NCBI GenBank assembly: GCA_964431965.1
Contig: CAYSLU010000141.1
Location: 1-8,052, forward strand
Direction of reading: 5' to 3'
Source: CAYSLU01 sp964431965
GTDB lineage: Bacteria; Verrucomicrobiota; Kiritimatiellia; CAIKKV01; CAYSLU01
DNA: 8,052 nt
Shown piece after piece: positions 1-5,838 of this stretch. The notes below the pieces were generated by a model that was not told the origin of the DNA, did no database searches, and saw only the letters and a list, made by a program, of their open reading frames with translations. A program made the position numbers and the translations under genes. Positions within the stretch are counted from its first letter, which is position 1. Each line of letters opens with the position of its first letter.

Positions 1-1391
1 ACGGTGCGCAACGCATAGACATCGGCGTCGCGGAGAACAAAGCGGAAGCGGATGGGCTTGCCAGTCAGGGCCGAGAGGTCGGGGCCGTGCTTCCAGGCGA
101 CGGTCGCGTCGAGGTGGTCGCCCACCAGCGGCGGCATGTCCGCGGCGGCGAAGCCGTCGAGCGGCCGGCCGTCGGCGTCCTGGATCTCGATCTGGATCGA
201 GCCCGCAGCCGAGCTGGCGTAGTTGAGTCGCAGGGAGCAGCCGGCGAAGACGAGCGGGCGGGTCACCATCTCGCCGCCCGCGTAGCCGGCGGCAATCGAG
301 GCGAAGCCCCACGGGCGGATCGAGAGCCGCCGGAACCGACACGGCACGCGGTCCTCCTGCATGTAGTGCTCGCTGATCAGCATGCTCCACTCGGTATCGG
401 ATGTGCGGATCAGGCCCCAGGACGGGTAGTTGTTTCGGTGCGTCCAGTTGCGGGGGTCGAGCCCCGGCCGCACCCACGCCTCGCGGTAGCGGGTCCAGCA
501 GACGCCGTCGCGGCTGCACATGAACAGCGAATCGTTGCACCCGTTCCCGCACGCGCCCTGCACGTTGACCCGGTTCTGCACGAAGCGGTTGGGGAACCCG
601 AGATAGATGTGCTCGGCGCCGGGACACGGAACGATGTCGTTCGTGTACATCTGGGTCTCGAGGTCACCATCGCGGTACTGCAGCGGCTGCACCGGCGACC
701 AGTTGAGGAAGTCGGGCGACGTGGCGGTCTGGATGGCGCGCACCCCGATGGCCCAGTTGATGGCGTTGGCCGGGTACGGCTGGCCCGTCGCCGGATCGGC
801 GAACATGCGCGTGTAGGAGCGGTAGCACTTCGCCTCGGTGTCCCAGAAGGCCGTGTTGATCGTGTCGAACGATCCCTCCATCCGCATCGGGCCCGGCTCC
901 AGCCGCCGCCAGCGCAGCCCGTCGGCGGACGCCATCGCGCCGGCCTTGGCCCACTCCAGGATCGAGATCCCCTTGAACCGGGCGTCGGGCGGACACGCGG
1001 GGTTGGTGTCCTCAAACGCCGGCGGCACCAGCACGTCGGGGCCGAACCACAGGATGTTGTTCCGCTTGGAGCCCTGGAACTCGACAAGTCCCAGGTCGGG
1101 ACGCTGGAACGACCGCCCACCGTCGGTGCTCTCCGCCATCGCGACGATGCAGACGTTCTCCTTCTTCAGGTCGGGGATGGCCGAGCGGTAGTAGAACCGC
1201 ACGCGATCCGGAAGCTGCACGAGGCTGTACGCGCCGGCCGTGTAGTCCTCCCACGGCGCATCCGCCACGAACGCGACCTCGCGCCGCTCCGGATGCGAAA
1301 GCCGCAGCTCGGCCCCGGCCAGGCGATCGACCAGGAAATCGTCCACGAACAGCTCGCGCCGGGTGCCGATCGGGATGGGACACGGGTTCAT
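1..1391 (-). CDS. Glycosidase/sialidase-type beta-propeller protein (3' end cut by window)
   Basis: Reading leftwards from the ATG at 1391, 463 codons stay open to base 1 with no stop, so the last residues lie outside the window. The protein starts with IGTRRELFVDDFLVDRL (residues 8-24), a signature of large planctomycete-type families with a five-bladed propeller fold related to GH32/43/sialidases. Blade-like repeats follow: ESTDGGRSF (87-95, Asp-box-like), ASADGLRW (154-161), ATSPDFLNW (223-231) and CSRDGVCW (292-299). A C-terminal beta-sandwich-like region covers about 365-463. An in-frame TGA one codon before the ATG fixes the start, and AGAGGG lies 10 nt upstream. No signal peptide is visible, which is odd for a secreted glycosidase. 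It follows the lipoprotein gene by 14 bp and is probably the third gene of the kinase operon. Substrate and catalytic residues cannot be assigned; a binding or structural role is possible. The gene call is firm, the activity is not. Confidence 0.85.
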   Translation of the reverse strand, partial: MNPCPIPIGTRRELFVDDFLVDRLAGAELRLSHPERREVAFVADAPWEDYTAGAYSLVQLPDRVRFYYRSAIPDLKKENVCIVAMAESTDGGRSFQRPDLGLVEFQGSKRNNILWFGPDVLVPPAFEDTNPACPPDARFKGISILEWAKAGAMASADGLRWRRLEPGPMRMEGSFDTINTAFWDTEAKCYRSYTRMFADPATGQPYPANAINWAIGVRAIQTATSPDFLNWSPVQPLQYRDGDLETQMYTNDIVPCPGAEHIYLGFPNRFVQNRVNVQGACGNGCNDSLFMCSRDGVCWTRYREAWVRPGLDPRNWTHRNNYPSWGLIRTSDTEWSMLISEHYMQEDRVPCRFRRLSIRPWGFASIAAGYAGGEMVTRPLVFAGCSLRLNYASSAAGSIQIEIQDADGRPLDGFAAADMPPLVGDHLDATVAWKHGPDLSALTGKPIRFRFVLRDADVYALRT

Positions 1392-1405
1392 GCGTCAGAT
1401 GCCCT

Positions 1406-2587
1406 CTACGGTTTGACCTTCAGCGTCGCAAACGCCCTGTCCAGAGCTTCGCGGTCCCGGTTCACGTCCTCCGTCCGGCCCCAGCACTCGATCGTGTAGA
1501 TCCGCTCGCGCGTGACTACGACAATAAGACGGTATGCGTGGGGCTTGCCGCCGAACGTCCGCGTTGCATCGATGGCGAATCCCTTCGCCCGCGTCTCCAG
1601 AGTCACGTCGCGTGCAGCCGTGATCGACATGACGCGCCCAGCCGTCAGCCACCGCCGGACAATCGGCCCCCAGAATCCGGCCGTCCCCCCCTCGAAGTTT
1701 GGCTCGCGTCGGATCAGCAGCATGACTCCATCGCCGGACATCGCCCGGACGCTCGACGCATCCTCGTGTACCCTCACGTAGGACTCGGGCAGCTCCATGG
1801 GAAGCCATGACCGCCGGCGCCGCTCAGGCGTAAAGCTCGCCTCGGAGTCCAGCACGACCGCCCCTCCGAGCGACTGGACCCACGGGAACGGGATGGCTTC
1901 CTGCAGTTCGCGCTGGGGCACCGGGGAGTTCAGGTGGACGCTGATGGTCGAGTAGCCCACGCAATGCGTCAGGTACTTGATGCGGCCCTTGATCTGCTCG
2001 AGTTGCTCGGTCACGCGGCCCAGCTCAGTCTCGACCTTCAGCAGATCCTCGACCTTGTCGCCTTTCTCAAGCAGCTTGAGCAAACGATCGCGCAAGTCCT
2101 GCGTGTTTCGCAGCCGAATGTCCAGGTCCAGCATCTCCTCCGTCACATCCTGGCCCTGGATCTCGCGCGCCGTGACTTCGCCCAGCTTCTCGACCGAACT
2201 GATCGCCTCGTGAAACTGGCCCGATGGGATGCGAAGCACGATGGAGTCCTGCGTCATGCCCTGCATGTAGCCCTTCAGGCGGCCCGCCATGGCCGTCAGG
2301 GCATCCAGCGATCCGGCCACGTCCTGCACCACCACGCGCAGCGTGGCGTTGTAGACGATCAGGCGATCGGGCGAAGCGGGCACGCTGGCCGTCTGTTCGA
2401 CTCCGGCCGTCTCCGCCGGTTGCTCGGCCACCGACGCCGCCGACGCGCCGTCCAGCGCAACCACCTCGGGCGGGAGCATGGCGTCGCCCGGCACACGCTT
2501 CTTCAGGTTCCGACAGCCGGCCAGAAGCAGCGCATAGCACGATAGCGCGAGTACGCAAGCCCACACAGCCGCCCGAGCCCGACTCAT
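1406..2587 (-). CDS. DUF4349 lipoprotein with an additional C-terminal domain
   Basis: A 393-residue protein. The N-terminus has a short basic stretch, a hydrophobic core and the lipobox LAGC with Cys25, so it should be exported and lipid-anchored. Residues 30-75 are a low-complexity Ala/Glu/Pro linker. Residues about 75-220 match DUF4349: a strand RLIVYNATLRVVV, then IVLRIPSGQFHEAISSVEKL, QDVTEEMLDLDIRLRN, and a helical, probably coiled-coil stretch (150-205) ending YSTISVHL. DUF4349 proteins often end in a membrane helix. Here there is none; instead about 150 residues (245-393) end in YRLIVVVTRERIYTIECWG plus a helix and FATLKV, resembling PsbP/Mog1-like small domains (inference). GGGAGGG lies 6 nt before the ATG. 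The kinase stop is 17 bp upstream and the propeller gene starts 14 bp downstream, so it is probably co-transcribed with both. Cellular role unknown. Confidence 0.88.
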   Translation of the reverse strand: MSRARAAVWACVLALSCYALLLAGCRNLKKRVPGDAMLPPEVVALDGASAASVAEQPAETAGVEQTASVPASPDRLIVYNATLRVVVQDVAGSLDALTAMAGRLKGYMQGMTQDSIVLRIPSGQFHEAISSVEKLGEVTAREIQGQDVTEEMLDLDIRLRNTQDLRDRLLKLLEKGDKVEDLLKVETELGRVTEQLEQIKGRIKYLTHCVGYSTISVHLNSPVPQRELQEAIPFPWVQSLGGAVVLDSEASFTPERRRRSWLPMELPESYVRVHEDASSVRAMSGDGVMLLIRREPNFEGGTAGFWGPIVRRWLTAGRVMSITAARDVTLETRAKGFAIDATRTFGGKPHAYRLIVVVTRERIYTIECWGRTEDVNRDREALDRAFATLKVKP

Positions 2588-2604
2588 GCGGAACCCTCCC
2601 TACC

Positions 2605-3684
2605 CTACCGCTGCACGCGGGCGTTGCCCTTCCAGATGCTCCACACCTGGTCTTCGTCAGCGGGCTGGCCGTAGTCGGTCAGCAGCGTCGTGGCCAGGGC
2701 GCCGCTGGCCCAGCCGAACTGGATCCACTTCTCGGGCTCCCAGCCCTTCAGGATCGCGTAGAGCATGCCGCCGACAAAGCCGTCGCCGCCGCCGATCCGG
2801 TCGAGTACGGTGATATCGCGCGGCTCGACGACGAACCATTCGTCCCCGGCTGCCATGATCGCGCCCCACAGGTGATGGTTCGTGTCCACGACCTCGCGCA
2901 GCGTCGTGGCGTACGTCGAGGCGTTCGGATACGCCTTCTTCACGCGCCGGATCATCTCCTTGAAGCTCTCGATCTCCGCCTTGAGCCCCTTGCCGCCCGC
3001 CTCCGGGCCCTTGACGCCGAGGCAGAGCTGGAAGTCCTCCTCGTTGCCGACCAGCACGTCCGAAACGCCGGCAATCTCGGCGAAGATGGCGGACAGCTCC
3101 TTCTCGCGGCCCTTCCAGAACGACGCCCGGTAGTTCAGGTCGAACGAAATGCGCGTGCCGTGCTTCTTCGCCGCGCGGGCCAGCTCGAGGCAGAACTGCC
3201 CCGTCTCCGGCGACAGCGCCCCGACCAGCCCGGACAGGTGGACGATCTGGACGCCCTCCGTGCCGAAGATCCGGTCGAGGTCGAAGTCCTTCACGTTGAG
3301 CGTGCGCCCCACTTCGCCGGCGCGGTCGTTCCAGACGCGCGGCCCGCGCGAGCCGTAGCCGCTGTCGGCTATGTTGAACTGGTGCCGGTACCCCCACGGG
3401 CCGCCCTGCGGCACCTCGGCGCCCTCGTAGTCCATGTGCCGGCTGCGCAGGTTGTCCTTGATCATCTGCGCAATCGGGCTGCCCTTGACGAAGGTCGTCA
3501 GGATCTTGACCGGCAGGCCGAGGAACGAGGCGACGCTGGCGACATTCGACTCCGCGCTGGTGACCTGCATCATGAACGTCCCGCCGCCGTGCACCGGCTG
3601 GCCGCTCGGGGGCGTGATCCGGATTCCCATGCTCGTGGGCACGACCAGCGCGTACTTGCAGTTCTTCTTCAGTTCGATCTTCAT
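2605..3684 (-). CDS. PfkB-family sugar kinase, 2-keto-3-deoxygluconate kinase-like
   Basis: A 359-residue ribokinase-fold enzyme expected to transfer phosphate from ATP to a sugar or sugar acid in the cytoplasm. PfkB signature 2 is DRIGGGDGFVGGML (295-308), with Asp301 as the likely catalytic base and GGGD as the anion hole. The DRxGGGD form, together with FDLNYRASFW (181-190), is typical of KdgK-type kinases that make 2-keto-3-deoxy-6-phosphogluconate. The NEEDF motif (214-218) fits the Mg/ATP motif NxxE. GGGTFMMQVTSAESNVA (33-49) corresponds to the N-terminal substrate-binding signature. Length is near the family's usual 310-360. GAAGGGAG lies 6 nt before the ATG, and a promoter lies about 30-57 bp upstream. 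It is the first gene of the minus-strand trio and diverges from an RraA-family gene. Other PfkB substrates (fructose, other keto-deoxy acids) remain possible, so no symbol is given. Confidence 0.9.
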   Translation of the reverse strand: MKIELKKNCKYALVVPTSMGIRITPPSGQPVHGGGTFMMQVTSAESNVASVASFLGLPVKILTTFVKGSPIAQMIKDNLRSRHMDYEGAEVPQGGPWGYRHQFNIADSGYGSRGPRVWNDRAGEVGRTLNVKDFDLDRIFGTEGVQIVHLSGLVGALSPETGQFCLELARAAKKHGTRISFDLNYRASFWKGREKELSAIFAEIAGVSDVLVGNEEDFQLCLGVKGPEAGGKGLKAEIESFKEMIRRVKKAYPNASTYATTLREVVDTNHHLWGAIMAAGDEWFVVEPRDITVLDRIGGGDGFVGGMLYAILKGWEPEKWIQFGWASGALATTLLTDYGQPADEDQVWSIWKGNARVQR

Positions 3685-3712
3685 ACGGCACTCCCTTCAA
3701 TTGATGCGCGGA

Positions 3713-3741
3713 ACGTTATCCGCCGCGGGCGGACGGGTCAA
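3713..3741 (-). promoter_or_regulatory. Sigma70-type promoter of the kinase operon
   Basis: On the minus strand TTGACC (3741-3736, five of six bases of the -35 consensus) is followed after exactly 17 nt by TAACGT (3718-3713), which keeps the TA...T frame of a -10 box. Transcription would begin about 3706, giving a leader of about 22 nt to the kinase ATG with its SD. Visual match only. Confidence 0.5.
3719..3733. promoter_or_regulatory. Candidate operator: perfect inverted repeat in the promoter spacer
   Basis: TCCGCC (3719-3724), a GCG centre and GGCGGA (3728-3733) form a perfect 6-bp inverted repeat. It fills 15 of the 17 bp between the -35 and -10 boxes of the kinase promoter, a classic place for a repressor or a MerR-type activator. 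GC-rich palindromes arise easily in such a genome, and no regulator gene lies in the window, so this is a positional inference. Confidence 0.35.
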
Positions 3742-3760
3742 GCGCTCGCACCGGACATCC

Positions 3761-3789
3761 TTGCCCACCCACGGCAACACTGGCATTGT
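3761..3789 (+). promoter_or_regulatory. Weak candidate promoter of the RraA-family gene
   Basis: TTGCCC (3761-3766) and CATTGT (3784-3789) are spaced by 17 nt, matching four and three of six consensus bases. TTGCC (3761-3765) and GGCAA (3773-3777) form a small inverted repeat over the -35. A short hairpin, CGCGT-CGGA-ACGCG (3796-3809), would lie in the leader 6 nt before the SD sequence GGAGGT (3816-3821). Each element is weak on its own. Confidence 0.25.
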
Positions 3790-3827
3790 AGGCCGCGCGT
3801 CGGAACGCGGAGACCGGAGGTGGAGCC

Positions 3828-4556
3828 ATGCCAGTCGTACGTTCGCTCATCGAGCAGCTACAGGAGTTCGAATCGGCCCTCATCACGGAGGCCATGGGCG
3901 CAATGGGCTGTGCGAACCCGGAATCGCACTATCTCGGGCGCGACGTCAAGCTGCTGACCACCATGAACGAGCCGCTCGCCGGCGCCGCGCTCACGATGAC
4001 GTGCGACACCAGCACGCCGGGGCTCACGGCAGACGGATCGGCGCTGTGGGAGAGCTACGCGATGATGCAGAAGTCGCCGGTTCCGACGGTCGTGATCATG
4101 AAGGCGGTCGGCTCGCGCCCCTTGCATGAAGCCGTCCTCGGCGACGGCATGGCGAAGATGATGAAGTCCAGCGGCGCCTGCGGCATGGTGTCGGACGGAG
4201 GGGCGCGGGACATCGAGCGGATCAACCGCGTGGGGTTCACCGTCTTCGCCGCCGGAACGGTCAGCAACCACGTGCCGCCCATCTACCGGGTTTCCCGCGA
4301 GCCCGTCGAGCTGTCGGGCGTCTCGTTCCGGACCGGCGACCTGGTCTTCGGGGACCGCGACGGAGTCATCGTGGTGCCCGAGCGGTACCACACGGGAATC
4401 GTGGAGGCCTGCATCCTGTCCCGCGACGCCGAAACCCGCGTCCACACCTTCTGGCGGCGGTCCGACAAGACGCTGGCCGAGAAGCGCCAGTTCGTGACCG
4501 AGTACTACGCGGCCCACTACGCCCGCTGCCGGGCCTTGATGACCAGTGACCAGTGA
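3828..4556 (+). CDS. RraA family protein (HMG/CHA-type class II aldolase-like)
   Basis: A 242-residue protein of the RraA / 4-hydroxy-4-methyl-2-oxoglutarate aldolase family. The diagnostic stretch is at residues 105-128: GDGMAKMM, then GACGMVSDGGARD, giving the family pattern G-D...G..G.V.DG..RD. Arg127 is expected to bind the pyruvyl carboxylate and Asp128 the divalent metal. A second family motif, GDLVFGDRDGVIVVP, is at 170-184. Keeping these residues argues for a metal-dependent retro-aldolase or oxaloacetate decarboxylase rather than a pure RNase E inhibitor. It has about 80 residues more than short RraA, including a helical Arg/Tyr-rich tail. GGAGGT lies 6 nt before the ATG. It diverges from the KdgK-like kinase, suggesting cleavage of a 2-keto-3-deoxy acid to pyruvate (inference). 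Residues TSDQ and the stop codon are encoded by heptamer repeats. Confidence 0.88.
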   Translation: MPVVRSLIEQLQEFESALITEAMGAMGCANPESHYLGRDVKLLTTMNEPLAGAALTMTCDTSTPGLTADGSALWESYAMMQKSPVPTVVIMKAVGSRPLHEAVLGDGMAKMMKSSGACGMVSDGGARDIERINRVGFTVFAAGTVSNHVPPIYRVSREPVELSGVSFRTGDLVFGDRDGVIVVPERYHTGIVEACILSRDAETRVHTFWRRSDKTLAEKRQFVTEYYAAHYARCRALMTSDQ

Positions 4557-4629
4557 TCGGTGGAAGATGCGACTGAGCCGGCTCTTCGGCATCAGACCAG
4601 CGATCACTGGTCACGGATCACTGATCACT
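4541..4629. repeat. Tandem heptamer clusters in opposite orientation between convergent genes
   Basis: The left cluster (4541-4561) is two copies of GACCAGT followed by the variant GATCGGT. The right cluster (4595-4629) is GACCAGC, GATCACT, GGTCACG, GATCACT and GATCACT in strict 7-bp register. The right copies are largely reverse complements of the left ones, since ACTGGTC mirrors GACCAGT. The RraA stop (4554-4556) and the rlmB stop (4627-4625) both fall in heptamers. Confidence 0.75.
4546..4614. terminator. Long hairpin, probable bidirectional transcription end
   Basis: Bases 4546-4559 pair perfectly with 4601-4614 (14 bp). After one mismatch TGG pairs with CCA (4561-4563 with 4597-4599), and GATGC (4566-4570) pairs with GCATC (4589-4593). 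It lies exactly between the convergent RraA and rlmB genes. There is no T-run on either side, so it is not a canonical intrinsic terminator; it may instead block or stabilise 3' ends. Confidence 0.5.
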
Positions 4630-5380
4630 CGTTACCTGCCCCGCGCTGCCGCCGCACCTCGAAGAGCGCCAGCGCGCACGCGACGGACGCGTTGAGCGAG
4701 TTCACATGCCCGTGCATCGGCACCTGCACGTGAAAGTCACACGTCTCGCGAACCAGCCGCCCCAGCCCGCGCCCCTCGCTGCCAATCACCAGTCCGAGCG
4801 GCCCCTTCAGGTCCGCCTCCGTGTAGGGCTTGGACTCGGGCATCAGTTCGACGCCGGTGATCCACACGCCGGCGTCCTTCAGCTTCCGCATGGCCTGGAC
4901 GAGGTTGGTCACGCGCGCCACGCGCACGTGCTCGGCCGCGCCCGCCGATGCGCGCACGGCGGCCGGAGTCACGGCCACTGCCCGGTCCTTGGGAATCATC
5001 ACGCCATGGACGCCGGCCGCATCCGCGCTCCGCAGCATCGCGCCGAGGTTCTGCGGATCCTCGATGTGATCGAGCAGCAGCAGGAACGTCGGGTCGCCGG
5101 CACCCGCCCCCTCGCCGGCCGGCAGCAGGTCGTCCTCGTCCACGTAGGGGTATTCCCCGGCTTCGACCGCGATGCCCTGGTGATTCCCGTCGCCGCAAAG
5201 CCGATCCAGATCGAACCGCTCGATCTGCCGAACCGGAATCCCGCGCGACTTGGCCGCCTCCGCCGCATCCGCGACGACCGGCGCATCCCCGCCGCCCGAA
5301 ACCAGCAGGCGGAACACCTCGCGCCGCCCGGCGCGAAGCGCCTCCCGAACCGGCTGCCGTCCGTAGATGACTTCTTTCAC
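4625..5380 (-). CDS. rlmB: 23S rRNA (guanosine-2'-O-)-methyltransferase RlmB, TrmH/SPOUT family
   Basis: A SpoU/TrmH-family 2'-O-ribose methyltransferase using S-adenosylmethionine, most like RlmB, which modifies G2251 of 23S rRNA. From the GTG at 5380 it has 251 residues, the usual length. The N-terminal L30e-like RNA-binding domain starts VKEVIYGRQPVREALRAG and covers about residues 1-80, with the family mark NHQGIA. SPOUT motif 1 is DHIEDPQNLGAMLRSADAAG (catalytic Asn and Arg). Motif 2 is LGLVIGSEGRGLGRLV. Motif 3 is VPMHGHVNSLNASVA, which forms the knotted SAM site. An in-frame GTG at 5416 would add 12 residues. I prefer 5380 because family members begin at the IYG segment and AGGGGG lies 7 nt before it. 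It converges on the RraA gene and its stop lies in a heptamer repeat. Another TrmH-type RNA target cannot be excluded. Confidence 0.9.
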   Translation of the reverse strand: MKEVIYGRQPVREALRAGRREVFRLLVSGGGDAPVVADAAEAAKSRGIPVRQIERFDLDRLCGDGNHQGIAVEAGEYPYVDEDDLLPAGEGAGAGDPTFLLLLDHIEDPQNLGAMLRSADAAGVHGVMIPKDRAVAVTPAAVRASAGAAEHVRVARVTNLVQAMRKLKDAGVWITGVELMPESKPYTEADLKGPLGLVIGSEGRGLGRLVRETCDFHVQVPMHGHVNSLNASVACALALFEVRRQRGAGNE

Positions 5381-5457
5381 AGAATGGCCCCCTGCCTGAC
5401 GTCGAAAATCGAACACCCCGCCTGCCCCATCACCCGGGCGTCATGGTAATCCCTCCT
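5377..5457 (-). other. Possible leader mini-ORFs coupled to rlmB
   Basis: On the minus strand AGGAGGG (5457-5451) precedes by 6 nt an ATG (5444) that opens a four-codon ORF, MTPG, stopping at 5430. Its TGA overlaps the next ATG (TGATG, 5432-5428). That ATG opens a 17-residue ORF, MGQAGCSIFDVRQGAIL, whose TGA (5379-5377) overlaps the rlmB GTG as GTGA. The strongest SD in the region therefore serves a mini-ORF, and both junctions have the form used in translational coupling. It may be coincidence; the peptides match nothing I recognise. Confidence 0.25.
5388..5393 (-). promoter_or_regulatory. Ribosome binding site that decides the rlmB start
   Basis: AGGGGG (5393-5388) sits 7 nt before the GTG at 5380. 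The alternative GTG at 5416 has only GGCGGG directly abutting it, which is too close for a functional SD. Confidence 0.5.
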
Positions 5458-5474
5458 GCCGTCCGCCTGCCAGC

Positions 5475-5824
5475 CATCCTGTCAGAGAATCCGTCGCTCT
5501 CAAGACGAAACCGGTTCGCCGAGCAGATTCGGACAGGATGAACCGGATTCGACAGGATTACCATCTGGCTGCGGCAACGGAGCAACGGGCGTGATCCCTC
5601 TGTGGTCCGGCTCCGGCCGGCCGCACCAGCAATCCTGTCGAATCCCGTTCATCCTGTCAGAGAATCCGTCCCTCCAAAGACGAAGCCGGTCTGCCGCGCA
5701 GATTCCGACAGGATGAACCGGATTCGACAGGATTACCGTCTGGCTGCGGCAACGGAGCAACGAGAGTGAGCCTTCTGTGGGCCGGCTCCGGCCAGCCGCC
5801 CCACCAATCCTGTCCATGGCAGGG
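5475..5824. repeat. Tandem duplication, two copies of a 175-bp non-coding unit
   Basis: Copy 1 (5475-5649) and copy 2 (5650-5824) both begin CATCCTGTCAGAGAATCCGT and stay aligned at a constant offset of 175. By eye there are about 17 mismatches over the first 165 bp and no indels; the last 10 bp diverge. Because 175 is not a multiple of three, the two copies read in different frames, which argues against coding. The stretch 5445-5838, between the mini-ORFs and the URO-D gene, shows no other gene. Copy 2 also has a GGCCGG-CT-CCGGCC hairpin (5780-5793). Confidence 0.85.
5532..5734. repeat. Three 28-nt inverted arms with the ACAGGAT core
   Basis: Identical arms at 5532-5559 and 5707-5734 (beginning GACAGGATGAACCGGATT) flank an inverse arm at 5631-5658 that is complementary to each with one mismatch in 28. 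The middle arm can therefore pair left (71-nt loop) or right (48-nt loop), but not both at once. Shorter pieces continue the pattern: CATCCTGTC at 5475-5483 and AATCCTGTC at 5806-5814. This looks like a dispersed palindromic intergenic repeat family. Confidence 0.75.
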
Positions 5825-5838
5825 AATGGGTGAGTCGC

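Noticed and set aside
87..1499. 470-codon plus-strand ORF antisense to the propeller gene
   Set aside because: Its product is Arg/His/Val-rich with no recognisable domain and lies antisense to a frame with clear family motifs and an SD. In GC-rich DNA such long antisense frames are common.
2224..3957. 577-codon plus-strand ORF spanning the kinase and part of two neighbours
   Set aside because: Low-complexity Arg/Pro/Ala composition, and it crosses the promoter gap and overlaps three better-supported genes. It is a shadow frame.
4541..4629. Target-site duplication or terminal repeats of an insertion sequence
   Set aside because: The inverted heptamer clusters enclose only about 40 bp and no transposase is present.
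5475..5734. CRISPR array from the repeated ATCCTGTC/GACAGGAT units
   Set aside because: Units alternate in orientation, spacing is irregular, the intervening DNA is itself duplicated, and no cas gene is present.
5500..5817. 105-codon minus-strand ORF in the repeat region
   Set aside because: It lies wholly in the 175-bp duplication. The period is not a multiple of three, so the two copies give unrelated peptides, and no SD or homology is evident.
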